64,000 bases of DNA. Origin: Paenibacillus sp. EZ-K15 (GTDB lineage: Bacteria > Bacillota > Bacilli > Paenibacillales > Paenibacillaceae). The stretch lies in assembly GCF_002573715.1 (NCBI RefSeq), contig NZ_PDHM01000016.1:475649-539648 (forward strand), read 5' to 3'. The notes under the pieces are model-generated. The model did no database searches, had not been told where the DNA came from, and saw only the letters and a program-made list of their open reading frames with translations. Both the position numbers and the translations under genes were made by a program. Below, one piece after another: positions 1 through 8,766 of this stretch (within the stretch, counting starts at the first letter, position 1; each line of letters begins with the position of its first letter).

Positions 1-1256
1 AACGCCCAGTTCAGAAAGAGCTGCTGGCAGGCGTCATTTCCTTTTTCACGATCGTATATATTATCGCCGTGAATGCGTCCATTTTACAGGATGCAGGCAT
101 CCCGCTTGAAGCAGGGATTATCGCTACCGCCTTAACCTCATTCGTCGGGTGTTTGTTGATGGGTTGGTGGGCAGATACTCCAATCATTCTCGTGCCAGGG
201 ATGGGGATCAATGCCTTGTTCACGTATACTATTGTTCAGACGATGGGGCTTACATGGCAGGAAGCGTTGGGTGCGGTCGTCGTGTCAGGTGTGCTGTTTG
301 CTCTCGTTGCATTTACACCACTCACCAGAACGATTTCACAGTCCATTCCCGACTCGCTAAAGGAAGCGACAACGGTAGGCATTGGCTTATTTCTTACGTT
401 TATTGGCTTACAAAAAGGCGGCATAGTCATTGCCAATAAACAAACATTCGTTGCCTTGGGTCATTTCTCCGACCCTTCTACGATGCTTACTTTGGTGACG
501 TTAGCCATTGCACTGGTGTTGTTCATCCGCAATGTCCCGGGTAACTTTCTGATCACCATTGCCATTGGCACCTTGCTTGCCATCGGCTTCGGCCAAGTGA
601 ACCTAAGTGAAGTATCGTACGGTGATGTGTCGCTTCATGCCTACTTAGACGTTTTTGGGGCCTTTTCGTTAGGCAACATGGCCTCGGCGACGTTTTGGAT
701 TGCGGCCTTTACACTGGCTCTCGTCATTGTGTTCGAAAATATTGGTATGATACACGGCCATCTGAGTATGGTGGGGAAGCCGCAAAAATTCACACGCTCC
801 TTGCAGGCCAATGCGATCTCGGTTATCACTGCCGGCATTTTCGGAACGAGTCCTACGGTTTCAACAGTGGAAAGCGCTGCGGGTATATCGACGGGTGGGC
901 GCACTGGTCTCACAGCAATTACGACAGGTGTTTTATTTCTCGTGTCAATGTTCTTCATTCCTATCATTAAGCTGATTCCGGATAGTGCGATTGCTCCGAT
1001 ATTGATTATTGTCGGAGGCTTGATGATCTCCGGGGTACAACGCATTCAATTCGATCAATTTACCGAAGGGTTTCCCGCATTTCTCATTATTGCTTTAATC
1101 CCTTTGACCTACAGCATTGTGGATGGAATGGCATTTGGATTTATAGCCTATGTTATTCTGAAAATTTCGCTAGGAAAAGCAAAAGAAATTTCGCTTCCGT
1201 TGTATTGTACTGCAGCTCTCTTTCTTGTTAACTTTGTTCTTCATGCAATGGGATGA
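1..1256 (+). CDS. NCS2-family (AzgA-type) purine permease, 5' end outside window
   Basis: Integral membrane proton-coupled transporter of the NCS2/AzgA group, which carries adenine, guanine or hypoxanthine. The reading frame is open from base 3, so the true start lies upstream; 417 codons are visible out of the usual 430-450, meaning only a short N-terminus is missing. The first visible residues (RPVQKELLAGVISFFTIVY) match the start of AzgA proteins. The chain is almost entirely hydrophobic helices, and the NCS2-style segment GTSPTVSTVESAAGIS is present near the middle of the second half. It ends at a TGA followed by a hairpin terminator, so it is the last gene of its unit. A purine substrate is inferred from the family; AzgA and the related PbuG/PbuO proteins cannot be separated here. 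Confidence 0.9.
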   Translation, partial: RPVQKELLAGVISFFTIVYIIAVNASILQDAGIPLEAGIIATALTSFVGCLLMGWWADTPIILVPGMGINALFTYTIVQTMGLTWQEALGAVVVSGVLFALVAFTPLTRTISQSIPDSLKEATTVGIGLFLTFIGLQKGGIVIANKQTFVALGHFSDPSTMLTLVTLAIALVLFIRNVPGNFLITIAIGTLLAIGFGQVNLSEVSYGDVSLHAYLDVFGAFSLGNMASATFWIAAFTLALVIVFENIGMIHGHLSMVGKPQKFTRSLQANAISVITAGIFGTSPTVSTVESAAGISTGGRTGLTAITTGVLFLVSMFFIPIIKLIPDSAIAPILIIVGGLMISGVQRIQFDQFTEGFPAFLIIALIPLTYSIVDGMAFGFIAYVILKISLGKAKEISLPLYCTAALFLVNFVLHAMG

Positions 1257-1341
1257 TGAGTATGATTTTAAGATTCATTAGAATTCCTTGTAGATTGTCG
1301 AGCGAGTAAGTGAGCGTTTTAATGATACAAAGTTAGGTAGT

Positions 1342-1402
1342 AAACAGGATATCAAACACTCGAAGCAGGAAAAGAGAGTGTCTGATGTCCTGTTTATTTT
1401 TA
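1342..1402 (+). terminator. Rho-independent terminator of the purine permease
   Basis: Twenty-base arms (AAACAGGATATCAAACACTC and its near-complement) with two G-U type mismatches are followed by TTATTTTTAT. The hairpin lies about 85 bases past the permease stop. Confidence 0.8.
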
Positions 1403-1638
1403 TATAACAAATTTATCGTCCAAACCCATACAACATTTACAAAGAATCATAAATATACGCCGCCGTCACCTCTTTGATTCGTAGGTCTAAATTCTCTCCC
1501 ACTGCGAATTAATCTGCTTGCATACAGAGAAACGCTACTTGTTTCAGTAACAGGAGGAGGTGAGGAGGTGAGCGGCTGAGTATGGAAAAGTACATAAAGG
1601 AGCTTTAATACCGATGAAGCTGAGGTACATCATCCTAT
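1403..1638. other. Intergenic stretch before the eroded acetyltransferase
   Basis: No credible gene is seen. A purine-rich run with two GGAGGTGAGGAGGTG-like blocks sits near 1553-1570, resembling duplicated ribosome sites, and may be the old leader of the decayed acetyltransferase. The part just before 1639 could hold its lost N-terminus, but no frame stays open. Confidence 0.4.
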
Positions 1639-2170
1639 GAATTCAATCCATTTGCAAATCTCGCAACGCGCCGCGACGGCGGGTAATGTTTTGAACTCAA
1701 CGCTCTTTTTTTGCTGGCTCTTGGAGGAACTTGGATTTCAGGTTACCTGCTATTTCGCGAGGTTTTGACGCGACGAGCCGAATCCGCCGCCACTGCGGTG
1801 GCATCAGATTTTGCAGGTAGAAGCGGTAGGGCGGTCGTATCTTTGCGATGTTGGCGTCGGTAGGATTGTCCCGGCCCGTTCTCTGCTGCTTGAAGTGGGG
1901 CTAGAACAACAGCTTGGCAAAGAGTGTTGCCGGCTAGAGTTTGACCCGTTTAACGGATGGATGTTGTGTGAACGTAAACATGGGTAGTGGAGCCGGATAT
2001 ATTCCTTTACCGAGGAATCGCAGCTGCTGCAGGATTATGAGATGGCATCCTATTGGTGCCAGCATGTTCCTGACTCGATCTTTACGTAGACGGCCATGGT
2101 ATTTATCCGTACTCTGGAGAGGAGGAATACGGTTGCGAGAGAAGAAATTCAGAATTTTTACATCAGCTGA
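1639..2170 (+). pseudogene. Degenerate arylamine N-acetyltransferase
   Basis: Arylamine N-acetyltransferases move acetyl groups from acetyl-CoA to arylamines through a Cys-His-Asp triad. Frame-by-frame reading finds all three landmarks but not in one frame. EFNPFANLATRRDGG is followed by an in-frame stop and then CFELNALF, giving the R-x-G-G-x-C-x-E-x-N catalytic motif with Cys at 1687-1689. About 100 bases later, in another frame, come HQILQVEA (His at 1802) and SYLCDVGVG (Asp at 1847). That second frame continues recognisably (FNGWMLCERKHG, IYSFTEESQLLQDYEMASYW, MVFIRTLERRNTVAREE) but carries TAG codons at 1985 and 2087. At least one frameshift and three stops make the gene dead. The N-terminal part is too eroded to place a start. 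Confidence 0.75.
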
Positions 2171-2359
2171 GGTGCAGACATTTGTCCCACACTCTCCGGA
2201 TGAATACCACTAGGCGTTGAAGACTTATTTTTACATAACCCTTCCGTTTTTAATAAGTTGCTATTGCTAGTTGCAGCTTTAAAGCTGCGTAATATCAATA
2301 CGCTTGGCCAATGAAATACTCGTACCTTGCGAAACATGAAGCACCTGCTAATAAAAATA

Positions 2360-2806
2360 CACCCCAATTTGTACCGTTATTTCAAAGAAACGCAATACTT
2401 GGACACGGCGGTTCGAATGGCGCGTTATTACATCGACCACCTTCCGGATGATCATGTCGCCTATTGGGATTTCGACGTCCTGCCATCAGCGCTTACGCCG
2501 AGGGACAGCTCCGCCTCTGCCGTTGCGGCATGCGGGATGCTGGAAATCGCAGATTTGCTGCCAGGCGATGATCCCCGCAGGGAACTTTTCCTAAATGCCG
2601 TTCGGCGTTCAATGGTTTCGATGGTTAACGGTTATTTTACGGACGGTAATCCGGATGAAGAAGGTTTTCTGCGGCATGGTTCGTATTTTGTCAGGGGAGG
2701 GATTGCGCCGGATGATTTTGTTATATGGGGTGACTATTTCTTTCTCGAAGCGCTCATTCGATTAAACAACGGGCGTCCCGGTTATTGGTATGAACGCGAA
2801 AGATAG
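2360..2806 (+). pseudogene. C-terminal remnant of a GH88 unsaturated glucuronyl hydrolase
   Basis: GH88 enzymes remove the unsaturated uronic acid left at the non-reducing end by polysaccharide lyases; the full fold is an (alpha/alpha)6 barrel of about 370 residues. Here only about the last 145 residues survive. LYRYFKETQYLDTAVRMARYY, VAYWDFDVLPSALTPRDSSA and GDYFFLEALIRL match the end of the family, as in the intact GH88 gene at 26244. The frame can be opened from 2327, but the first dozen residues do not look like the family and no good ribosome site precedes it. The catalytic aspartates normally lie in the missing N-terminal two thirds, so the fragment should be inactive. The surviving reading frame is intact, which suggests a recent truncation. 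Confidence 0.75.
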
Positions 2807-2814
2807 CTGGACTT

Positions 2815-2861
2815 AAAAAAATGAGAAAGCCTGTGCTTTTAGGTAAAGCACAGGCTTTCTC
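2815..2861 (-). terminator. Terminator of the cytochrome P450 gene (minus strand)
   Basis: An almost perfect hairpin, GAGAAAGCCTGTGCTTTT paired with AAAGCACAGGCTTTCTC, has a seven-A tract at 2815-2821. On the minus strand this is a hairpin followed by seven T, placed just beyond the P450 stop. Confidence 0.85.
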
Positions 2862-2926
2862 GACGCAGCTTGGGCTCTTGCGTGTGAAGGTTTTTTTGCT
2901 TGTAGAATATGAACTTTAATAGGCTA

Positions 2927-4159
2927 TTATGAACGATGAACGCGGATTGGAAGCTGCGTCAACATTTGTCCTGCTGCAGACGGACTCAGGTTATCCTCCA
3001 GTTTAAAATCGGCCATCGGCTCAATTCGCGGGAAATAATCCATAAATCTGCTGATCGCAATGTTTGCTTCAAGTCGTGCCAGCGGAGCTCCCAGGCAGAA
3101 GTGTGCGCCGTTACCAAAAGTTAAATGCTTTTTGTTATTGGCTCGGTGGATGTTCAAAGTGAAGGGATCCTCGAATACCTCCTCATCCATATTGGCAGCG
3201 CTCATCCATGCGACGACGACGTCGCCCTGCTTCAAATCCACGCCGAGTATATTGTTATCCTGTTTTACGGTGCGGTCCATTTTGGCAATGTTAAACCGAT
3301 AGCGGAGCATTTCCTCTACGGCATTGGGAAGAAGCTCGCGGTCGGCCCGAATTTCGCCATAAATTTGGTTGTTATCATATAAGAAGGAATAGAACGTATT
3401 GGCTAACAGATGCGTCGTCGTTTCAATACCCGCACCGAGGATGAACATCGTCGTTCTGACGATCTCGTCATCCGATAATCGATCACCATCCACCTCGGCT
3501 TGAATGAGGTCGGATATGATATCGTCAGATAGATTTGCTCTTTTTTGCACGATATGAGGGTAGAGATAGTTGTAATATTCCTTGGCTGCATGACGTTTCA
3601 GTTCCTGTACATCTTCCGAATGGTCTTTGGGCAAGGGGAGGAATAAATGGTTGACCCATTCCTTAAACAACAGGCGGTCTTCCGAAGGGACGCCGAGCAG
3701 ATCGGCTATGACGATGGTCGGCAGCGCACTCGCGTAATTTTGAACGATATCAATGACATCGGCGTCTCCCATTTCGTTCAGAAGCTGGTCCGCAATCTCT
3801 TGAATGCGCGGCTCCCAGAGCTTTAAACTGCGAGGGGTAAAAGCGGCGGAAATCAATGCTCGACTTTTTTGGTGCTCCGGTGGATCGGATTGAAGGTTGA
3901 TTTTACTCATCTTCTGGCCTTCAGCATTGTCGGCACCAACGCTAATCGTCGTTCGGGTTCTTGCACTAGAGAAATATTCATGATCCTTGAGAACCCTCTT
4001 GACGTCATTGTAGCGGAAGACGTTCCATGTATGGGTTGCCTGGTTATAAACGATGGGCTCATGCTGCAATTTGTGCTTGTACCAATCATAAGGATTGAAT
4101 TCTTCGGTCGGTGAATGGAATTGCGTGATTTCTTCTAAAGAGATGATATCATGATTCAT
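2927..4159 (-). CDS. Cytochrome P450
   Basis: Soluble bacterial haem monooxygenase of 410 residues, within the usual range. The I-helix oxygen-binding motif LGAGIETTTH, the K-helix ExxR in EEMLRY, and the haem loop FGNGAHFCLGAP with the axial Cys near residue 355 are all intact. The ATG at 4159 is chosen because GGAGGG precedes it by six bases; an in-frame ATG 33 bases further out lacks a ribosome site and would run into the promoter region. No ferredoxin or reductase gene is nearby, so redox partners must be encoded elsewhere. The substrate is unknown; the sequence resembles CYP107/CYP109-like Bacillus enzymes that act on fatty acids, steroids or polyketides. The divergent PadR gene and a PadR-like palindrome just upstream suggest inducible repression. 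Confidence 0.92.
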   Translation of the reverse strand: MNHDIISLEEITQFHSPTEEFNPYDWYKHKLQHEPIVYNQATHTWNVFRYNDVKRVLKDHEYFSSARTRTTISVGADNAEGQKMSKINLQSDPPEHQKSRALISAAFTPRSLKLWEPRIQEIADQLLNEMGDADVIDIVQNYASALPTIVIADLLGVPSEDRLLFKEWVNHLFLPLPKDHSEDVQELKRHAAKEYYNYLYPHIVQKRANLSDDIISDLIQAEVDGDRLSDDEIVRTTMFILGAGIETTTHLLANTFYSFLYDNNQIYGEIRADRELLPNAVEEMLRYRFNIAKMDRTVKQDNNILGVDLKQGDVVVAWMSAANMDEEVFEDPFTLNIHRANNKKHLTFGNGAHFCLGAPLARLEANIAISRFMDYFPRIEPMADFKLEDNLSPSAAGQMLTQLPIRVHRS

Positions 4160-4192
4160 TACATTCCCTCCAATGCTAGTGTAATATACCAT

Positions 4193-4207
4193 ATGTTAAT
4201 TTAACAT
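4193..4207. promoter_or_regulatory. Palindromic PadR-type operator between P450 and padR-like gene
   Basis: ATGTTAATTTAACAT is a perfect 7-bp inverted repeat around one central base. PadR-family repressors are known to bind ATGT...ACAT palindromes. It lies 34 bases ahead of the P450 start codon, where it would block the promoter. Confidence 0.6.
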
Positions 4208-4359
4208 AATGCCACAGCTGGTCATAGTTTCCAATGACCCATGTCCAAAGTTCCGTTTATATTCTGCCTTGTCGGATTTTAGTAGAACATATACTCTAGA
4301 GGTGTGCTGCTTCGATGCAGCGATTTTGCCAAATCCGTTGACGAAAGGCCTGAGCCATC

Positions 4360-4869
4360 ATGTATCTTGAACTTCTCATTCTGATCCAAATCGAAAAATC
4401 TCCGAAACACGGTTATGAAATAAAAAAAGAAATACAAAAAGATCTCGGTTATTTGATGGACGTCAATCACAATATGTTATACCCGACATTGCGAAAATTT
4501 ACGGATGAGGGGTTTGTACGCAAACATCGAAATGAGCAGGAAGGCAGACCGAATCAGTATATATATGAAATTACAGAAGCAGGCAGGGAGAAAATAGGAA
4601 ATCTTATCAAGGAATTCACCGAAAAAGATGCAAAACATCAAATCGAATTCATGGTAAGAGTGTCCCTGTTCGAGCGGATTTCTCAGGAGGACCGGATTCG
4701 GATTTTACATAGGAGAAAGAAGGACTTGGAAGCGTTGCTGTCAGACATCGAGAGAAGACTGGATGAAGGTGGGGAGGCGTTATTCCGGGACGAGGTTCTG
4801 CAGTATTCGATCTCCCAGGTTAAAGGAGAATTGACGTGGATTGAGAAACTGATCCATAGCGTAACCTGA
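4360..4869 (+). CDS. PadR-family transcriptional regulator
   Basis: The protein is 169 residues: an N-terminal winged helix (LILIQIEKSPKHGYEIKKEI, then LYPTLRKFTDEGFVRK and GRPNQYIYEITEAGREKI) followed by a helical dimerisation region from about residue 90. This is the two-domain form of the family, usually a repressor that responds to aromatic or other small toxic compounds. An in-frame TGA at 4351 blocks extension, and AAAGG lies 11 bases ahead of the ATG. Just upstream, another frame reads LTKGLSHHVS, so a small rearrangement of the start cannot be excluded. It is divergent from the P450 gene and probably controls it. Confidence 0.88.
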   Translation: MYLELLILIQIEKSPKHGYEIKKEIQKDLGYLMDVNHNMLYPTLRKFTDEGFVRKHRNEQEGRPNQYIYEITEAGREKIGNLIKEFTEKDAKHQIEFMVRVSLFERISQEDRIRILHRRKKDLEALLSDIERRLDEGGEALFRDEVLQYSISQVKGELTWIEKLIHSVT

Positions 4870-4938
4870 TGGGTGAATACAGCATCCACCAGTTCTTTGA
4901 TGAACTTGGCATCAAGCATGACGATTGCTATAGCGCAA

Positions 4939-4977
4939 GTAAAGAAGCCGTGATCTCGCGGCTTCTTTACTTTTTTG
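4939..4977 (+). terminator. Terminator of padR-like gene
   Basis: GTAAAGAAGCCG and CGGCTTCTTTAC form a perfect 12-bp stem followed by six T, 70 bases past the PadR stop. Confidence 0.9.
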
Positions 4978-5031
4978 TAACTTGTAAGAATAAAGGTAAG
5001 GGGATGAGTCTTCGGCTCACAGGTTCGAAAA

Positions 5032-5670
5032 TTAAGCAAAAGGTTCTCCGTTAATCTTGACGTACTCCATAATCGTATTACCCCAAACCGGCAGAGCGTC
5101 TGTTTCACCCACAAACCGGCTTCCGGATAAGGAACCGTTATGAAAGATTGCTCCCTCGAAGCTGCATTCTTCAAAGAGGCAATACATCAGATGGGCGCCC
5201 CGAAAATTGACATTGGCGAAGTTGCACCGAATGAATGCCGCGTCGCGTGCTATGGCATGACTCAAGTTACCTCCGGTAAAATCACAATCCTCAAACCGCT
5301 CTCCCATCCGGGCGTTTTTCAAATTTGTTTTTCGAAACGAACAATGGTTGAATTGACGCGTCACAAACGAACCGCCAAGTTTCATTCCATCAAAGCGACA
5401 ATGCGCAAATCTGGATGAGTTCAGACCGGTTCCATCCATAAACCGAGCAAATGACAAATCAACATATTGAACATCTAGGTATTGGATAATTTCACTCAAG
5501 GAGACTCCTCGAAAATCCTCATGCCCAGCATCTGTCACTCCAAAGGGAGAGGAAGGGAAACTGCGTTCTTTTTTATGCACATTTTGTTTGCCTGTAACAG
5601 TAGCCAAAGCCTGATTAACTTCGGTGGTTTGCTCCGTATCCCATCTTGCGATCCATTGTTTTGCGCTCAA
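5032..5670 (-). CDS. Pentapeptide-repeat protein
   Basis: A 212-residue cytosolic protein whose middle and end consist of A(D/N)LxF-type repeats: VDLSFARF, RFAHCRFDG, CSFRKTNLKNARM, FEDCDFTGGNLSHA, RCNFANVNFRGAHL, FEECSFEGAIF. These build a right-handed quadrilateral beta-helix. The start is a TTG at 5670 with GAGGAGG seven bases ahead; no better ATG exists. Some family members protect DNA gyrase by mimicking DNA, but most have unknown roles and nothing here points to a specific partner. The N-terminal 50 residues contain no repeat. It is transcribed alone and converges on the padR-like gene. Confidence 0.85.
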   Translation of the reverse strand: MSAKQWIARWDTEQTTEVNQALATVTGKQNVHKKERSFPSSPFGVTDAGHEDFRGVSLSEIIQYLDVQYVDLSFARFMDGTGLNSSRFAHCRFDGMKLGGSFVTRQFNHCSFRKTNLKNARMGERFEDCDFTGGNLSHAIARDAAFIRCNFANVNFRGAHLMYCLFEECSFEGAIFHNGSLSGSRFVGETDALPVWGNTIMEYVKINGEPFA

Positions 5671-6088
5671 TGAACAACCTCCTCATTGCACGATCGAATG
5701 TATACCCTTCGAAACTATCTGTAATATAGGCTGATTTATTAATACAAGTAATATAGTATCATGGATGAAGTGGTTTATTCCAATATTTGTATGGAATCAA
5801 ATATGTGCAGAAGCGATACTAGTACCGATGGAACGATCGTTATCAAGGAGGGTGAATGAGCTATCCTCTTATATGCAGCATAAATTGGACGAGATGCCGA
5901 GCGATCACCCGCCTTTTTAAGGCGGTTTTTTTATTGGTTTTGGGATTGAAGTCATAACCACCCGCTTTTTATTTAGCTTTGACGGTTTGCTTATTCAAAA
6001 GAAAAAGGCAATCGCCAAATCGTCCGTATATTCTGGACAAAAGAATCCACAATATGAAGGGCGTATAATAACTTTAGGAGGTACATGA
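5671..6088. other. Intergenic region with a short hairpin terminator, no clear gene
   Basis: A compact terminator lies at 5909-5932, although no convincing gene leads into it. AAGGAGG at 5845-5851 is followed by an ATG at 5856 (33 codons, running through the terminator) and by a GTG at 5852 (22 codons, ending in the terminator loop). Neither is convincing, but the arrangement would fit a short peptide gene or the tail of a lost gene. The last 60 bases hold GTATAATA and a GGAGGT ribosome site for the coat-protein gene. Confidence 0.4.
5909..5932 (+). terminator. Short perfect hairpin terminator without an assigned gene
   Basis: CCGCCTT-TTT-AAGGCGG followed by seven T. It may end a small transcript that begins in the preceding 150 bases. 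Confidence 0.65.
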
Positions 6089-6727
6089 ATGCAATTCGAA
6101 CAACAACAAAATCATCAAAACATGGAGACAGGCATGATTCCACCGCAAATGAACCATGGAGGTCATGAAATGTTTGATGTCCACGAAGTATTGGCAGGGG
6201 CAATCAACACCATGAACACGTATACCATGCTGAGCGGACATGTACAGGATCCGGAGCTTCGGGATATCCTGCAGCGTCAGAAGCAATTTATGGCTGATGA
6301 GTATAACATCACCTTAGAATGCTTTAAATCAGGACAAGATCCGTCAAAGCCGACGCAAAGCTATAAAATGAAGCAGGGCAATGACTTTATTTACGGCATG
6401 AAGCCAGGTCAACCGAAAAAACCGATGCAGTCCACAGCCGAGATCAACGATGAAACCATCGCACTCAGCATGTTAAACGCAGTGAAATCGGGTGCTACGA
6501 TGAAAACCAATGCTGCCATGGAATCCACAAATCCGGTAGTACGCCGCGTGCTTGCCGATTCCCTTCCCAACTGCATTGAAATGGCTTATGAGATTTCACT
6601 TTATCAAAATAAGCATGGTTACTACCAAGTACCGCAGCTGCCTCAGCAAGATATGCAGTACATGCAGAATAGTTACGGCACTGCCCCGATGCAGTCGCAA
6701 ATGCCTGGCAAAATGGCCCCTCACTAA
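6089..6727 (+). CDS. CotF-like spore coat protein
   Basis: A 212-residue protein rich in Gln and Met at both ends, with a helical core: FDVHEVLAGAINTMNTYTM, DPELRDILQRQKQFMADEYN, then ALSMLNAVKSGATMKTNAAME and a tail of Q, M and Y (QYMQNSYGTAPMQSQM). This is the CotF/ferritin-like coat architecture of Bacillales, deposited on the developing spore. The ATG follows AGGAGG by seven bases. It is a single gene with its own terminator. Mother-cell sigma control (sigma K) would be usual; a CGTATAATA stretch lies 25 bases upstream but is not diagnostic. Confidence 0.82.
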   Translation: MQFEQQQNHQNMETGMIPPQMNHGGHEMFDVHEVLAGAINTMNTYTMLSGHVQDPELRDILQRQKQFMADEYNITLECFKSGQDPSKPTQSYKMKQGNDFIYGMKPGQPKKPMQSTAEINDETIALSMLNAVKSGATMKTNAAMESTNPVVRRVLADSLPNCIEMAYEISLYQNKHGYYQVPQLPQQDMQYMQNSYGTAPMQSQMPGKMAPH

Positions 6728-6732
6728 TAACC

Positions 6733-6768
6733 AAAGCGCTTTGTCCGTATGGACATGGCGCTTTTTTT
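6733..6768 (+). terminator. Terminator of CotF-like gene
   Basis: AAAGCGC pairs with GCGCTTT around an inner TGTCC/GGACA stem, followed by a T run. Confidence 0.85.
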
Positions 6769-6826
6769 AATTCTTCTTTAAGGGAAGAGTAATACATAAA
6801 CCTCTACACATTGGATATCAATGCAT

Positions 6827-6855
6827 AAAAAGTCGCGATTCTTGCGGCTTTTTTT
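6827..6855 (+). terminator. Second hairpin terminator downstream of CotF-like gene
   Basis: AAAAGTCGC and GCGGCTTTT form a stem around a short loop, followed by T5. It may act as a back-up terminator, or it may end a short transcript from the preceding 60 bases. Confidence 0.6.
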
Positions 6856-7073
6856 GTGGAGGATCTTCTCACTATGTTAACAACTTTAAATAGTTTATAA
6901 TGATTAGATAATAGTAGATATTTTAATCTATCAATATTTATAATAGACTATAATAATATGGTGATAATTGACACAGAAAAGGTGTGTTTTCAGGGGACGC
7001 CTTGCTTTTTAATGACATTATTAGCAGGGACGTCTACTCTTTTTTCAAATATATGGGATAAGGAAGGTTTATA
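6856..7073 (+). promoter_or_regulatory. AT-rich upstream region of mqo
   Basis: A very AT-rich block (6890-6965) with repeated TATAAT-like words (ATAATAGACTATAATAATATGG) and an inverted repeat TAGAT-N6-ATCTA precedes mqo. AAGGAAGG lies six bases before the ATG. A promoter is likely, but the exact -35/-10 pair cannot be fixed by eye. Confidence 0.4.
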
Positions 7074-8573
7074 ATGAGCAACATGGAGAAAAAAACAGAC
7101 GTAATCTTAATTGGTGCCGGCGTCATGAGCGCGACATTGGGAGCCTTACTGAAAGAGTTAGTGCCTGAATGGGAGATCAAAGTGTTTGAGAAACTCGCAA
7201 GCGCGGGGGAAGAAAGCTCCAATGAATGGAATAACGCGGGGACCGGCCACTCCGCACTGTGCGAGCTTAACTATACATCCGAAAAACCTGACGGATCTAT
7301 CGACATCAGCAAAGCGATCAATATTAACGAACAGTTTCAGGTTTCAAGACAGTTCTGGTCTTATCTGGTAAACAGCAATCTGATTCGCAATCCGCAGGAC
7401 TTTATCATGCCTATTCCTCATATGAGTTTAGTGCAAGGCGAAAAAGACGTGGCTTTTTTGAAAAAACGTTTTGAAGCGCTGTCAAACAACCCGCTCTTCC
7501 AAGGGATGGAATATTCCGAGAATCCGGATCAGCTGAAGGAATGGATTCCGCTTATTATGGAAGGGCGTACAGCGAATGAGCCGTTTGCCGCAACCAAAAT
7601 CGACTCCGGGACGGACATAAACTTTGGCGCTTTAACGCGCATGCTGTTTGACCACTTGAAGAGCAAAGGCACCGAGATTAACTACAAGCATAGCGTCAAG
7701 GATATTAAACGTACACAAGATGGTTCGTGGAAAGTGAAAGTGCATGATATCCAGCACGGTAAAACCGAATATCATACGGCCAAGTTCGTCTTTATCGGCG
7801 GCGGAGGCGGAAGTCTGCATTTGTTGCAAAAAACCGGTATTCCTGAGTCAAAACATATCGGAGGATTCCCGGTAAGCGGACTATTCATGGTGTGTAAGAA
7901 TCCGGAAGTGGTAGCGCAGCATCATGCCAAAGTATACGGAAAAGCCAAGGTTGGCGCCCCTCCGATGTCGGTTCCCCACTTGGATACAAGATATATTGAC
8001 AACCAAAAAGCATTGCTCTTTGGCCCGTTTGCCGGCTTCTCGCCCAAGTTCTTAAAAACGGGTTCGAATTTTGATTTGATAAGCTCCGTCAAACTGAACA
8101 ATCTTTTCACCATGCTTGCCGCTGGAGTAAAAGAGATGGCATTAACCAAATACTTGATCCAGCAAGTGATGCTTTCGAATGAAAAACGCATGGAAGAATT
8201 ACGCGAGTTTATTCCTAACGCCAAAAGCGAGGATTGGGAAATCGTTGTGGCGGGCCAACGCGTACAAGTGATTAAGGATACTCCTAAGGGGAAAGGAACG
8301 CTACAATTCGGGACGGAAGTGGTTAGTGCCGCAGATGGCTCGGTCGCTGCCTTGCTCGGTGCTTCCCCTGGCGCTTCGACGGCCGTTCACGTTATGCTTG
8401 AAGTATTAGAGAAATGCTTCCCGCAACAGATGAAAGAGTGGGAGCCGAAAATAAAAGAAATGATTCCTTCTTACGGCATGTCTCTTGCGAACAACCCAGC
8501 TCTATTCGAGGAAATTCAAGAATCAACCGCGCAAGCGCTAGGTTTAAGTTTAAAAGAACTTGTATATAGTTAA
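7074..8573 (+). CDS. mqo: Malate:quinone oxidoreductase
   Basis: FAD-dependent, membrane-associated enzyme that oxidises malate to oxaloacetate and passes electrons to quinone, bypassing NAD-malate dehydrogenase. The length (499 residues) is typical. The N-terminal dinucleotide motif [13 protein letters not shown] is followed by the family segments [61 protein letters not shown] and [15 protein letters not shown]. The ATG at 7074 has a good AAGGAAGG site; an internal ATG at 7083 has none. It is monocistronic, with an AT-rich leader and a strong terminator downstream. Confidence 0.96.
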   Translation: MSNMEKKTDVILIGAGVMSATLGALLKELVPEWEIKVFEKLASAGEESSNEWNNAGTGHSALCELNYTSEKPDGSIDISKAININEQFQVSRQFWSYLVNSNLIRNPQDFIMPIPHMSLVQGEKDVAFLKKRFEALSNNPLFQGMEYSENPDQLKEWIPLIMEGRTANEPFAATKIDSGTDINFGALTRMLFDHLKSKGTEINYKHSVKDIKRTQDGSWKVKVHDIQHGKTEYHTAKFVFIGGGGGSLHLLQKTGIPESKHIGGFPVSGLFMVCKNPEVVAQHHAKVYGKAKVGAPPMSVPHLDTRYIDNQKALLFGPFAGFSPKFLKTGSNFDLISSVKLNNLFTMLAAGVKEMALTKYLIQQVMLSNEKRMEELREFIPNAKSEDWEIVVAGQRVQVIKDTPKGKGTLQFGTEVVSAADGSVAALLGASPGASTAVHVMLEVLEKCFPQQMKEWEPKIKEMIPSYGMSLANNPALFEEIQESTAQALGLSLKELVYS

Positions 8574-8681
8574 TGCTAGACAAGTAGAAAGCACCAATTA
8601 AAAGACACATCGCGCTGTTACCGGATAACGCACGAATAAGGATCATTCCATAATACGTATCGACCACATAGCCAAAGATCC

Positions 8682-8710
8682 AAGCGGTTCATTCATTGAA
8701 CCGCTTTTTT
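8682..8710 (+). terminator. Terminator of mqo
   Basis: AAGCGGTTCA and TGAACCGCTT form a perfect 10-bp stem followed by six T. Confidence 0.92.
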
Positions 8711-8766
8711 ACGTTATTTAACAGCCAAGCATCACAGATAACAATATTTCGGATAATATTGAAAGT

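Noticed and set aside
1941..2213. Ninety-codon open frame
   Set aside because: It is an out-of-frame reading of the decayed acetyltransferase, whose recognisable residues lie in another frame.
2823..2861. Hairpin as a plus-strand terminator for the GH88 stub
   Set aside because: The T run exists only on the minus strand (A tract at 2815-2821), so it belongs to the P450 gene.
4869..5054. Open frame directly after the padR-like stop (61 codons)
   Set aside because: It runs through the strong terminator at 4939-4977, has no ribosome site and reads no known family.
5760..5920. Small frames before the terminator at 5909 (32 codons from 5760; GTG at 5852; ATG at 5856)
   Set aside because: The first lacks a ribosome site, the GTG touches its AAGGAGG, and the ATG frame passes through the terminator. 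Composition is not protein-like.
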